DNA of 64,000 nucleotides, from the NCBI RefSeq assembly GCF_018324385.1, contig NZ_AP019536.1:2170001-2234000 (forward strand). Direction: 5' to 3'. Under the pieces are notes generated by a model that saw only the letters and a list, made by a program, of their open reading frames with translations, ran no database searches and was not told the DNA's origin. The position numbers and the translations under genes were made by a program. Numbering within the stretch: the stretch's first letter is position 1; every line of letters begins with the position of its first letter. Below are positions 54,579 to 63,463 of the stretch, one piece after another. Source of the DNA: Ferrigenium kumadai. Its GTDB lineage: Bacteria > Pseudomonadota > Gammaproteobacteria > Burkholderiales > Gallionellaceae.

Positions 54579-56219
54579 ATGTACTTCATAAAACCCACCG
54601 ACCCCAATCCCATCACCCCCGCCAAGGCGGTGTTGCTGGGCGCGCTGATCCTGATCTGGGTCTTTACCGGACTGGTCGGCCATGACCCGTGGAAACCGGA
54701 TGAGGCCCAAGGCTTCGGGGTCGTGTATTCCATGCTGCAAAGCGGCGACTGGCTGGTACCCACGCTGGTCGGAGAGCCCTACATGGACAAGCCGCCGCTG
54801 TATTACTGGACCGCCGCGCTGTCCGCCAGCCTGTTCGAGCCGCTGTTGCCGCTGCACGATGGCGCGCGCCTCGCCAGCGCCCTCTACGTCGGACTCACCC
54901 TGCTGTTCATCGGCCTCGCCGGGCGCAAGCTGTACGGCGAAAACCGCGGCTGGGCCGCAGCCGTCATCCTGATCGGCTGTGTCGGCATGATGGTGCGCGC
55001 GCACCAGATGGTCACCGACCTGCCATTGCTCGCCGGTTGCGCGATGATGCTTTACGGCTTCTCGTTGAGCCAGGAACGCTCGCTGCGCGCCGGGTTGCTG
55101 ATAGGCACCAGCGTGGGCATCGGCTTCATGTCCAAGGGCTTCATCGCCCCCGTGCTGTTCATGCTGATCGCGGCCATGCTGCCCGCGCTGTTCCAGCAAT
55201 GGCGCGGGCGCCGCTATGTCTCCAGCCTCGCCATCGCCGCGCTGTTCGCCCTGCCCTGGCTCACCGTATGGCCGTTGCTGCTGTACCAGCACTCGCCGCG
55301 ACTGTTCGCCGACTGGGCGTGGGCGCACAACATCGGCCGCTGGGTTGATTACGCGGAGCATGGCCCGACCGTGGACTCGTTCTACTACCTGAAGAACCTG
55401 CCGTGGCTCGCATGGCCGGCACTACCGCTGGCGGCCTGGGCGGTATGGCAATCGCGCCACCGCCTCGCGCAGCGCGACGATCTGCAACTGCCGCTGGTCG
55501 CCTTCGGCGTGATGTTCGTCACACTAAGCTTCGTGCCCAACATCAAGGAAGTGTTCGCCCTGCCGATGCTGCTGCCGCTCACCCTGCTCGCCACCGCATC
55601 GCTGTCGTCGCTGAAGCGCGGCGCGGCCAACGCGCTGGACTGGTTCGGCCTGATGACCTTCGCGCTGCTCGCCATCGCGCTGTGGTGGGGCTGGGCCGGC
55701 CTGCTGCTGGACAACCACGCCAAGATCACGCTCTGGCTGAAGGACTACCAGCCCGGCTTCGAGCCCTCCTTCGAAGCGCTGCCGTTCTGGATCGCAGTCG
55801 CCGCTACTGTGCTGTGGTTGGTGATGGTGTGGCGCGTCGGCCGCTCGATGCGCCGCGCCGTCACCAACTGGGCCGCAGGCATCACGCTGACCTGGGTACT
55901 CGCGATGACGCTGTGGCTGCCGTGGCTGGACAGCGGCAAGAGCTACCGCCACATGGTCGCCTCGCTGAAGCAGGCCATGCCGCAACACTACCACTGCGTC
56001 GGCTACGACTACGTCGGCGAAGGCCCGCGCGCGATGCTGCACTACTTCGGCGGCATCGTCACGCGCGAGGACCGCAAGGAACGCTGCGACCTGCGACTGA
56101 TCCAGGGCAACCGGTTATCCAAGCCGCTGCTGGACGAGACCCGCTGGAAAAAGATCTGGGAAGGCAGCCGCAAGGGCGACAAGGGAGAGCATTACCGGTT
56201 GTACCGCCGCATTCCGTAG
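54579..56219 (+). CDS. ArnT-like GT39/GT83 family integral membrane glycosyltransferase
   Basis: 546 residues with about 12 helices. The first periplasmic loop carries the acidic pair Asp41-Glu42 in HDPWKPDEAQG, as in GT-C enzymes, and MDKPPLYYW follows. Such enzymes move sugars from lipid carriers to lipid A or other acceptors; the acceptor is unknown here. The ATG at 54579, five bases after AGG, gives the helix directly; starts further upstream fall inside a dispersed repeat. The gene ends at a repeat island. Confidence 0.85.
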   Translation: MYFIKPTDPNPITPAKAVLLGALILIWVFTGLVGHDPWKPDEAQGFGVVYSMLQSGDWLVPTLVGEPYMDKPPLYYWTAALSASLFEPLLPLHDGARLASALYVGLTLLFIGLAGRKLYGENRGWAAAVILIGCVGMMVRAHQMVTDLPLLAGCAMMLYGFSLSQERSLRAGLLIGTSVGIGFMSKGFIAPVLFMLIAAMLPALFQQWRGRRYVSSLAIAALFALPWLTVWPLLLYQHSPRLFADWAWAHNIGRWVDYAEHGPTVDSFYYLKNLPWLAWPALPLAAWAVWQSRHRLAQRDDLQLPLVAFGVMFVTLSFVPNIKEVFALPMLLPLTLLATASLSSLKRGAANALDWFGLMTFALLAIALWWGWAGLLLDNHAKITLWLKDYQPGFEPSFEALPFWIAVAATVLWLVMVWRVGRSMRRAVTNWAAGITLTWVLAMTLWLPWLDSGKSYRHMVASLKQAMPQHYHCVGYDYVGEGPRAMLHYFGGIVTREDRKERCDLRLIQGNRLSKPLLDETRWKKIWEGSRKGDKGEHYRLYRRIP

Positions 56220-56331
56220 GGGCGGGTTTTAACCAGCGACTTGCCGCTTTGCGGCTTAGTCGATTGGCTATGCAACGCCAAACCCGCCCGGGTCAGTAGG
56301 TTGGGTTAGTGCGCAGCGCGTAACCCAACAT
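56218..56331. repeat. Nested palindromes downstream of the glycosyltransferase
   Basis: GGGCGGGTTT (56219) and AAACCCGCCC (56279) enclose a copy of the AACCAGCGACTTG hairpin repeat (56227-56277). Next comes GTAGGTTGGGTTAGTGCGC/GCGCGTAACCCAAC (56297-56329), a repeat also seen at 32451. Both families therefore lie side by side at both sites. No gene is present. Confidence 0.75.
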
Positions 56332-56337
56332 CAAGAA

Positions 56338-56888
56338 CAAAACCGTCGGGGGTTGCCCGACAGCAAGGTACTTTCTTTTGCTTCGCCAAAAGAAAGTACC
56401 CAAAGAAAAGGCGACCCCGGTTTGCCGCCTCCTTCGGAGGTTCCCTCCGTTGCTCGAACGGTCGGGCCTCCTCATAAACTCGCACGATCCGCTACGCGGC
56501 CACGTGCTCAAACATATTCGTCGGACTCCCCCGCCCGTCCTCCGCTACTCGGCGGCGCACAGGGGAATAAAGTCAAAACCTGAGCCCCCAAAACCAGAGA
56601 GGCGGGCCAAGGCCCGCCTCTCTCAATTCAAAATCAATCGTGCGCGAAGCGCACACAAGACCGCTTTGCTTTTCTTTCCCCTGTGCGCCGCCGAGTAGCG
56701 GAGACTGGTCAGGGGATGTCGGCGAGGACTGTCTGAGCGCGTAGCGCGAGTTCCGCAGCCGCCTGACCAGTCGAGCAACGCAGAGAACCGCGAAGCGGCG
56801 GCAAACCGGGGGCGCCTTCTTTGGGTTACCTTTCTTGGCAAGACAAGAAAGGTAACTTGCTGCCGGGCAACCCCCGGCGGTTTTGACT
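56338..56888. repeat. 550-bp inverted repeat element with conserved terminal hairpins
   Basis: Two arms of about 235 bases in opposite orientation (56338-56577 and 56656-56888) share ACCGTCGGGGGTTGCCCG-type ends, a 13-bp hairpin with 6-base loop, CCCAAAGAA-GGCG-CCCCGGTTTGCCGCC and a CTCCGCTACTCGGCGGCGCACAGGGGAA end. The centre holds a perfect 13-bp hairpin (56596-56623). The hairpin stems differ in sequence but pair fully in both arms. Open frames inside are short and low-complexity and I take them as spurious. Confidence 0.8.
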
Positions 56889-56894
56889 TTGATT

Positions 56895-56925
56895 GATGGG
56901 TATCGCTGCGCTCAACCCATCCTAC
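56895..56925. repeat. GATGGGT-ATCGCTGCGCTC-AACCCATC repeat
   Basis: A palindrome of the same kind as GTAGGTTGGGTTA...TAACCCAAC, with changed stem bases but intact pairing. After it, 56926-57107 contains nothing I recognise and is AT-richer, like the next gene. Confidence 0.65.
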
Positions 56926-57107
56926 ACGAGCTTTTCTAAGTTTCTATACATGCCTGCCGCAACGTTTGCACCTATGAACTTCCCAACTCATCATGTCTCC
57001 ATGATGGTATCCACGCTCAATTTCTATGTCGTGCCAAAAAATTTTGCATATTAACCATTTCATAATGCACCTCCCATTTTCAGCGATTGAGCTGCCATCA
57101 ATACTTC

Positions 57108-57596
57108 CTACACCGACTTCGTTCGCGGATGCTTCTCAAGGAATTTCTCCATCGCGGCAGATACGGGATATTGAACATGGAACTCCCCATACTTCGCAAT
57201 GAAATGGGGCCAAGCTTTAGAAAGATGTCCGCGTCCTCGAAAGTAAGGATGGAACCATACCCATTGAAGTGACCAACTTGCCGGCGCATCTGACCATTCG
57301 TACCAACGAAAACCACATGCACCAATACAACGATGTTTAACCGGCTTATCAAACTCAAATAGATCACTCGCCACTTCGTGGAATAAATACACCTCGAACG
57401 GCACATAACCCAAACTGTCAGGCGTTTCAGCAGCCTCAAACGGGACAGAATCAAACTGAAGCTCTCTTCGAAAGTGCTTTCCGAGAACTTCAACAAACTC
57501 ACGAATTCGACGCGGCGAATCAGGCTGCACCAGCAATGGGCTTGGATAAGTAGACAACATCTTACTTATCGGCGGTTCGAGTGAGTAGTAACCCAT
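57108..57596 (-). CDS. GNAT-like acetyltransferase of unknown substrate
   Basis: 162 residues. The segment WVWFHPYFRGRGHLSKAWPHF (about 113-133) matches the acetyl-CoA-binding motif A of GNAT enzymes (Q/RxxGxG/A form RGRGHLSK), and the strand before it fits the fold. No close family is recognised. The gene and its flanks are distinctly AT-richer than the surrounding 60% GC, and it abuts the repeat island, so it may be acquired. Only 21 bases separate it from the aroC stop. Confidence 0.6.
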   Translation of the reverse strand: MGYYSLEPPISKMLSTYPSPLLVQPDSPRRIREFVEVLGKHFRRELQFDSVPFEAAETPDSLGYVPFEVYLFHEVASDLFEFDKPVKHRCIGACGFRWYEWSDAPASWSLQWVWFHPYFRGRGHLSKAWPHFIAKYGEFHVQYPVSAAMEKFLEKHPRTKSV

Positions 57597-57617
57597 GCTG
57601 TCTTTGATTATTAGGTG

Positions 57618-58712
57618 CTAACGAATCTTCGGCGTCTCACAAACCACATCCCCATTCTGCGCCCTATTCCTCAGCGCATGATCGATCAGCACCAGCGCCA
57701 CCATCGCCTCCGCAATCGGCGTCGCGCGGATGCCGACGCAGGGGTCGTGGCGGCCTTCGGTGGAGACCTTGACGGGGTTGCCCGCCTTGTCGATGGAATC
57801 GCGCTCGATGCGGATGCTGGAGGTCGGCTTGATCGCGTAGTGGGCGACGATGTCCTGGCCGGTGGAGATGCCGCCGAGGACGCCGCCCGCGTTGTTCGAG
57901 CGGAAGCCTTGCGGAGTGAGTTCGTCGCCGTGCTCGCTGCCCTTCTGCGTCACGCAGGCGAAGCCCGCGCCGATCTCCACGCCCTTCACCGCGTTGATGC
58001 CCATCAGCGCATGGGCGATGTCGGCATCGAGGCGGTCGAACACCGGCTCGCCCCAGCCGACCGGCACATTGTTCGCGACGACGGCGAGCTTCGCGCCGAT
58101 GGAGTCGCCGGATTTGCGCAACTCGTCCATGTAGTCTTCGAGCTGGCCGACATAGCTCGCATCGGCCACGAAGAAGCTGTTGCCCTCTTCGTTCAACTCG
58201 GCCCAGCTCTTGAACGGGACCTCGATCTCGCCGAGCTGCGCGAGGTAGCCGCGCACCTCGATGCCGTAGCGTTCATTCAGCCACTTCTTCGCGATGGCGC
58301 CCGCGGCGACGCGCGCGGCGGTCTCGCGCGCGGACGAGCGGCCGCCGCCGCGGTAGTCGCGGATGCCGTATTTCTGCCAGTAGGTGTAGTCGGCGTGGCC
58401 GGGACGGAAGGTCTCGGCGATGCTGCCGTAGTCCTTGCTGCGCTGGTCTTCGTTGCGGATCAGCAGCGCGATGGGCGTGCCGGTGGTCTTGCCTTCGAAC
58501 ACGCCGGAGAGGATCTCCACCGTATCGGATTCGCGGCGCTGCGTGACATGGCGTGAGGTACCGGGCTTGCGGCGGTCGAGGTCGCGCTGGATGCAGGCTG
58601 CGGAGAGTTCCATTCCCGGCGGACAGCCGTCGACGATGCAGCCGATGGCCGCACCGTGCGATTCGCCGAAAGTAGTGACCGTGAAAAGGGTGCCGAATGT
58701 GTTTCCAGACAT
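57618..58712 (-). CDS. aroC: Chorismate synthase
   Basis: 364 residues. It converts EPSP to chorismate using reduced FMN, the last common step of aromatic synthesis and the source of the substrate of PabB. Seen are [18 protein letters not shown] near residue 13, the [10 protein letters not shown] region, [19 protein letters not shown] and a late [14 protein letters not shown] loop. Full length. Confidence 0.97.
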   Translation of the reverse strand: MSGNTFGTLFTVTTFGESHGAAIGCIVDGCPPGMELSAACIQRDLDRRKPGTSRHVTQRRESDTVEILSGVFEGKTTGTPIALLIRNEDQRSKDYGSIAETFRPGHADYTYWQKYGIRDYRGGGRSSARETAARVAAGAIAKKWLNERYGIEVRGYLAQLGEIEVPFKSWAELNEEGNSFFVADASYVGQLEDYMDELRKSGDSIGAKLAVVANNVPVGWGEPVFDRLDADIAHALMGINAVKGVEIGAGFACVTQKGSEHGDELTPQGFRSNNAGGVLGGISTGQDIVAHYAIKPTSSIRIERDSIDKAGNPVKVSTEGRHDPCVGIRATPIAEAMVALVLIDHALRNRAQNGDVVCETPKIR

Positions 58713-58782
58713 GACGTTGTCTCGCTAATTTGATTGTGCAAGTTTAACATAGCGACCATCCCCGTTTCCCCTGAGAACACCG

Positions 58783-59784
58783 ATGAAAGCCATTCTTGCC
58801 ACCGCCGCGGGCGGCACCGACGTGCTGCAACTGCGCGACATCCCGAAACCAGAACTCCCCTCGCCGCATCACCTGCGCGTGAAGCTCGCCGCCGCCGGCG
58901 TGAATCCTGTGGATACCAAGCTGCGCGCGAAGCCGGCCTACCATCCGGACAAGCTGCCGGCCATCCTCGGGTGCGACGGCGCGGGCGTCGTGGAAGCAGT
59001 CGGCGATCAGGTCACGCGCTTCAAGGTGGGCGACGAGGTGTATTTCTGCAACGGCGGCATCGGCGACGAGCCGGGCAACTATGCCGAATACACCACGCTG
59101 CACGAGGAATACTGCGCGGCGAAGCCCGCCAACCTGTCGCTGCAGGACAGCGCCGCACTGCCACTGGTGCTCATCACCGCCTGGGAAGCGCTGGTGGAGC
59201 GCGCGAACCTGCAGAAAGAGCAGACGATACTCATCCACGCGGCCGCTGGCGGCGTCGGTCATGTCGCGCTGCAGCTCGCGCACCACCTCGGCGCTCATCT
59301 CGTCGTCACGGTGGGCGACGACCGCAAGGCCGGCCTGGTGCACGGCCTCCATGCCGACAAGATCATCAACTACAAGGAGCAGGACTTCGTGAAGGAGACG
59401 TTGGACTGCACCGAGGGTAAAGGCGTGGACGTGGTGTTCGACACCGTCGGCGGCGAGACCTATCTGCGTTCACTCAACGCCGCACGCATCGGCGGCAAGG
59501 TGGTCAGCCTGCTCGCCACGCCGCTCGCAGGCGCGGACGTGCAGCTCGCGCGGCTGCGCAACCTCGGCCTGGGCTTCGAACTGATGCTCACGCCGCAGGT
59601 GCTAAACCTGCACGAGGAGCGCGTGCGCCAGCGTAAGATACTCGAGGAGGGCGCGAAGCTGGTCGAGGCCAGACAGCTCGGCGTGCTGGTCACGCACCGC
59701 CTGCCGCTGGAACAGGCCGCCGAGGCTCATCGGCTGATCGAGGCGGGCGGCATGATCGGCAAGATCATCCTGACAATGGACTGA
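58783..59784 (+). CDS. Zinc-independent quinone oxidoreductase family protein (MDR superfamily)
   Basis: 333 residues. An N-terminal GroES-like domain and a Rossmann domain with AAAGGVGHVALQLA (about 150-163). The Cys/His ligands of zinc alcohol dehydrogenases are missing, so it fits the QOR group that reduces quinones or enones with NADPH. Its TGA is one base before the tatD start, making a three-gene operon with tatD and tcdA. The substrate is unknown. Confidence 0.88.
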   Translation: MKAILATAAGGTDVLQLRDIPKPELPSPHHLRVKLAAAGVNPVDTKLRAKPAYHPDKLPAILGCDGAGVVEAVGDQVTRFKVGDEVYFCNGGIGDEPGNYAEYTTLHEEYCAAKPANLSLQDSAALPLVLITAWEALVERANLQKEQTILIHAAAGGVGHVALQLAHHLGAHLVVTVGDDRKAGLVHGLHADKIINYKEQDFVKETLDCTEGKGVDVVFDTVGGETYLRSLNAARIGGKVVSLLATPLAGADVQLARLRNLGLGFELMLTPQVLNLHEERVRQRKILEEGAKLVEARQLGVLVTHRLPLEQAAEAHRLIEAGGMIGKIILTMD

Positions 59785-59785
59785 T

Positions 59786-60562
59786 ATGTTCATCGATACC
59801 CACTGCCACTTGGACGCCGAAGAATTCGGCGACGAACAAGCCGCGCTGGTCAAGGCGGCGCACGATGCCGGAGTCGGGCGCATGGTCGTGCCCTCGGTAG
59901 CACGAGCCAACTTCGGCATCGTGCGCGATCTGTGCAAACAGCATCCCGGCTGCTCCCCCGCCTACGGCATCCATCCGATGTATACCGACGGCGCGCTGCC
60001 GCAAGACCTTACCGAACTACGCGAATATCTGGCACTGCCGGATACCGTCGCGGTTGGCGAGATCGGGCTGGATTTCTTCATCGACCATTACGACCGCGCG
60101 CGCCAGGAATTCTTCTTCGTCGAACAGTTGAAACTCGCGCAGGAGTTCGACCTGCCTGTGCTGCTGCACATCCGGCGCGCGCAGGACATCGTGCTCAAGC
60201 ACCTGCGCCAGACCAAGGTGCGCGGCGGTATCGCGCACGCCTTCAACGGCAGCAGGCAACAAGCGGACGAGTTCATCAAGCTCGGTTTCAAGCTCGGCTT
60301 CGGCGGCGCGATGACCTACTCTCGCGCGACGCGGTTGCGCGAACTCGCGGCGACGCTGCCGCTGGATAGCATCGTGCTGGAGACCGATGCGCCGGACATC
60401 CCTCCCGACTTCCTGGAGCGCGGCTTGCCGAACGAGCCGCAATACGTGCCGCACATCGCGCAGACGCTGGTTGAGTTGCGCGGCCTTCCGCTCGAAGAGA
60501 TTGCGCGCATCACCACGGAGAATGTATTGTCCGCGCTCCCCAAACTCGGCTCGGCAAACTGA
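59786..60562 (+). CDS. TatD family metal-dependent hydrolase
   Basis: 258 residues. All metal ligands of the amidohydrolase-like TatD fold are seen: FIDTHCHLD at the start, VGEIGLDF, HIRRAQD, AHAFNGS and ETDAPDIPP. E. coli TatD-type proteins are 3' exonucleases on DNA and RNA. It is coupled to the oxidoreductase upstream (1-base gap) and tcdA downstream (2-base gap). Confidence 0.93.
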   Translation: MFIDTHCHLDAEEFGDEQAALVKAAHDAGVGRMVVPSVARANFGIVRDLCKQHPGCSPAYGIHPMYTDGALPQDLTELREYLALPDTVAVGEIGLDFFIDHYDRARQEFFFVEQLKLAQEFDLPVLLHIRRAQDIVLKHLRQTKVRGGIAHAFNGSRQQADEFIKLGFKLGFGGAMTYSRATRLRELAATLPLDSIVLETDAPDIPPDFLERGLPNEPQYVPHIAQTLVELRGLPLEEIARITTENVLSALPKLGSAN

Positions 60563-60564
60563 AT

Positions 60565-61344
60565 ATGCAACACCATCACCCTCTCGACGACGAACACGAC
60601 CGCCGCTTCGGCGGACTCGACCGACTGTACGGCGAAGGCTCGCGCCTCGCGCTGCATCGCAGCCGCGTCGCGGTGGTAGGCGTGGGCGGTGTCGGTTCCT
60701 GGGCGGTGGAGGCGCTCGCGCGCAGCGGCATCGGCAACATCACGCTGATCGACTTCGACCATGTCGCCGTGTCCAACGTCAACCGCCAGATACAGGCGCT
60801 CTCGAGCACGCTGGGCGAGGCCAAGGTGAGCGCTCTGGAAGCACGTATCCGCGATATCAATCCCGATTGCCGTGTGAACGCGGTGGACGATTTTCTGACC
60901 GTAGAGAACCTGCCGCAGCTGATTCCGGCGGGCGCGTTCGATGCGGTGATCGATGCCTGCGACGAGGCGAAGGTGAAGGCTGCCCTGATTGTTCATGCCC
61001 GCTTCAACAAGATTCCGTTGGTGGTATGCGGCGCGGCGGGGGGCAAGCGCGACCCGCTGAAACTGCGCTGCGACGATCTCGGCCGCACTACCCACGACGC
61101 GCTGCTGTCGCGCATCCGCAACATGCTGCGCAAGGATTTCAACATCCAGCCGCGCAAGAACGGCAAGTTCGGCGTGGCCTGCGTGTACCTGGAAGAGCCA
61201 TCGAAACGCAGCACTTCCTGCTCTGCAAGTGACCTGAGTTGCTCCGGTTACGGTTCGGCGGTCACGGTCACCGCATCCATGGGGTTTGCCGCAGCAGCCT
61301 GGTGCCTAGAGCGGATCGTTGCGCAGCAGAATCCCGAGGGCTAA
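60565..61344 (+). CDS. tcdA: tRNA threonylcarbamoyladenosine dehydratase
   Basis: 259 residues. A ThiF/MoeB-like E1 fold with the ATP-binding GVGGVGSWAVEALARSGIG, LIDFDHVAVSNVNRQ and the RxxDRFGGLxRLYG N-terminal start characteristic of TcdA (CsdL). It converts t6A37 in tRNA to its cyclic form. It is last in the three-gene operon and convergent with the globin gene, 6 bases apart. Confidence 0.94.
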   Translation: MQHHHPLDDEHDRRFGGLDRLYGEGSRLALHRSRVAVVGVGGVGSWAVEALARSGIGNITLIDFDHVAVSNVNRQIQALSSTLGEAKVSALEARIRDINPDCRVNAVDDFLTVENLPQLIPAGAFDAVIDACDEAKVKAALIVHARFNKIPLVVCGAAGGKRDPLKLRCDDLGRTTHDALLSRIRNMLRKDFNIQPRKNGKFGVACVYLEEPSKRSTSCSASDLSCSGYGSAVTVTASMGFAAAAWCLERIVAQQNPEG

Positions 61345-61350
61345 TCCGCA

Positions 61351-61746
61351 TCAGCCCGGCCGGTTGCGCATGTGATTGGCGAGCTTGGCGAAGGCCGCAG
61401 AGAGTTCGCGGCGCAACTCGGCATTCTCGACCACGTCGTTCAATGCCTTATCCATGCACATCAGCCACTGGTCGCGCTCGGATTCGCCGATGGCGAAGGG
61501 AAAATGACGGCGGCGCAGGAAGGGCTCGCCGAACTCCTGAATGAACAGCTGCGGCCCGCCCAGCCAGCCGGAAAGAAACTTGAACAGTTTGTCAGCCGCG
61601 CCGTCCAGGCTGTCCGCGTGCATCTTGCGGATGCCGTAGGCTTCCGGCAGTTCGTCCATCAACTCGTAGAAGCGTCGCACCAGCGCGCGGACTTTCTCCT
61701 CGCCGCCGATGCGCTCGTAATGCGTAGGGACTCTCGGTTCGCTCAT
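61351..61746 (-). CDS. Group II truncated hemoglobin
   Basis: 131 residues. The proximal heme His is in RRRHFPF and the Trp at G8 in RDQWLMCMDKAL identifies group II (trHbO-type). Such globins bind O2 or NO and are linked to oxidative and nitrosative stress. The ATG at 61746 overlaps the corA stop by four bases (ATGA), so it is translationally coupled to corA. Confidence 0.92.
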   Translation of the reverse strand: MSEPRVPTHYERIGGEEKVRALVRRFYELMDELPEAYGIRKMHADSLDGAADKLFKFLSGWLGGPQLFIQEFGEPFLRRRHFPFAIGESERDQWLMCMDKALNDVVENAELRRELSAAFAKLANHMRNRPG

Positions 61747-62702
61747 TTCAGCCATCCCTTGCGCAGGAAGAACCACAACGGCCCTGCGACCGTCACCACC
61801 ATCAGCCCCAACGCGAACGGATAGCCCAGTTTCCAGGCCAGCTCGGGCATGAACTGGAAGTTCATGCCGTAGATGGAAGCGATCAGCGTGGGCGGCAGCA
61901 GGGCCACGGAAGCGACCGTGAACATGCGCACGATGCGGTTCTGGTTGATGTTGATGAAACCCGTGGTGCTGCTCATCAGGAAGTTGATCTTGTCTGACAG
62001 GAACGAGGTATGTCCGTGCAGCGACTCGATGTCCTGCTGGATCTGGCGCGCCTCATCGACCTGTTCAGGCCTGAGCAGTTTGCTGCGGATCAGGAAGGAA
62101 ACGGCGCGCTGCGTGTCCATCACGTTGCGGCGGATACGCCCGTTGATATGCTCGGCATGCGCGATGATCGCCAGCGCCTTCGCCGCATCGCGGTCCCTCA
62201 GCGGCGCATTCAGCACGCGCTGACTCACCGACCCGAGGTCGGCATACACCTTTTCCAGCGCATCGGCGGAGAACTCCACGTCCATCCCGTACAGGTCGAC
62301 CAGCACGTCCAGACAGTCCTCGACATCGCCCGTCTGGGCATGCAGATGCATGCGCAACAAACGGAAGATGGGCAGGTCCTCCTCGTGGATGCTGATGAGC
62401 ATCGCACCGGACAGCACGAATGCCACGGTCACGCTGCGCGAATGGCTCTCCTTGCCGGACAGGAAATCCGAGCGCAGGTGCACCCCGCCCTCCCCCTCGT
62501 AAAAACGCGCGCTGGCCTCGATGTCCTGCAAGTGCGCCGGACGCGGCAGCTGCACGTTATAGGCCTGCTCGACGCGGGCACGCTCCTCGTCGGTGGCCGC
62601 AACGAGATCGATCCACACCGGCTGCGTGGCGCCCAGATCGCTCCCTTCCTCGATGTGCAGCCGGCTCAGGCGGCCGTTGCTCAGATTGAATGCGTAAAGC
62701 AT
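61743..62702 (-). CDS. corA: CorA family magnesium/cobalt transporter
   Basis: 319 residues. A long cytoplasmic N-terminal domain precedes two C-terminal helices with the signature YGMNF between them and a basic end (RKGWLK), as in CorA channels. Five chains would form the Mg2+ channel. It is the first gene of a two-gene unit with the truncated hemoglobin. Confidence 0.94.
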   Translation of the reverse strand: MLYAFNLSNGRLSRLHIEEGSDLGATQPVWIDLVAATDEERARVEQAYNVQLPRPAHLQDIEASARFYEGEGGVHLRSDFLSGKESHSRSVTVAFVLSGAMLISIHEEDLPIFRLLRMHLHAQTGDVEDCLDVLVDLYGMDVEFSADALEKVYADLGSVSQRVLNAPLRDRDAAKALAIIAHAEHINGRIRRNVMDTQRAVSFLIRSKLLRPEQVDEARQIQQDIESLHGHTSFLSDKINFLMSSTTGFININQNRIVRMFTVASVALLPPTLIASIYGMNFQFMPELAWKLGYPFALGLMVVTVAGPLWFFLRKGWLK

Positions 62703-62732
62703 GGTGCTCCTCGATGAATGGGTTTCATTATC

Positions 62733-63281
62733 CTATGGCCTTGGCGTCAAGGGGAATCTGGCCAGCACGCGATAGTGCGAATCGCCCTCCTGTTGAGGGG
62801 ACTGCACCAGCACGAAGTCGTGCACCGGCCAGGGAACCGCCGGCATCTCAGGCAAAGGCGAATCGCTCCACTTGGCATGGCGCAGCAGCGTGATGTGCGG
62901 TTTGTAATCGCGCCGGTCGAATCGGAAACGATGGCGCTCCAGGTGCTGCTCCAGATCGTGCACCAGCTGTGCCAGTTGCGGCGGTGCGCTGTGCGGCGCG
63001 GCGAACACGATGTGGTTGTGCCCCCAGTAGCGCGCCAGATCGAAGCGCAGCTTGAATCGCTCCGCCTCGACTTCCTGCGCCGCCAGCTTCAGTGCCTCGA
63101 GGCGGTGCTCGGCAATGTTGCCGATGAACACCAGCGTGTTGTGCAGATTGGCCGCCAGCATCGCTCGTCCCCCGCACAGCTCGCGCAGCGGCGGCTGCCA
63201 TCCGGCCAGGGCGGCGCGTTCCGCGGCATTCGGCCAGAGCGCGAAAAACACTCGGGCAGTGGAATCAGGCTTATCGCTCAT
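62733..63281 (-). CDS. thpR: RNA 2',3'-cyclic phosphodiesterase
   Basis: 182 residues. The two HxTx motifs of the 2H family are seen as HNTL (about residue 46) and HITL (about 130). It opens 2',3'-cyclic phosphates; the older name LigT refers to tRNA 2'-5' ligation. The ATG at 63281 (MSDKPDSTARVFF) gives the standard start. It is upstream of corA on the same strand, 30 bases away. Confidence 0.9.
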   Translation of the reverse strand: MSDKPDSTARVFFALWPNAAERAALAGWQPPLRELCGGRAMLAANLHNTLVFIGNIAEHRLEALKLAAQEVEAERFKLRFDLARYWGHNHIVFAAPHSAPPQLAQLVHDLEQHLERHRFRFDRRDYKPHITLLRHAKWSDSPLPEMPAVPWPVHDFVLVQSPQQEGDSHYRVLARFPLTPRP

Positions 63282-63463
63282 GTCGCATAGCTTACACCAC
63301 GCCGGCAACCGCTACAGCGGCAAGGCACAGGACCATTTTGCCCCCATGCCCCCCCGCCCGGAATCCCGCATTTTTTTGCCGCGGCTGAACTCCCTGCTCC
63401 GCTCGGGGTCGAGAACTACCTTGGGTTGCGGTAGAATGCGCCCCTCGTTAACCAAGGCTCACC

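Noticed and set aside
56353..56841. Several short open frames within the inverted repeat element
   Set aside because: They run through palindromes and differ between the two arms; Pro/Arg/Ser-rich translations are typical of non-coding GC-rich repeats.
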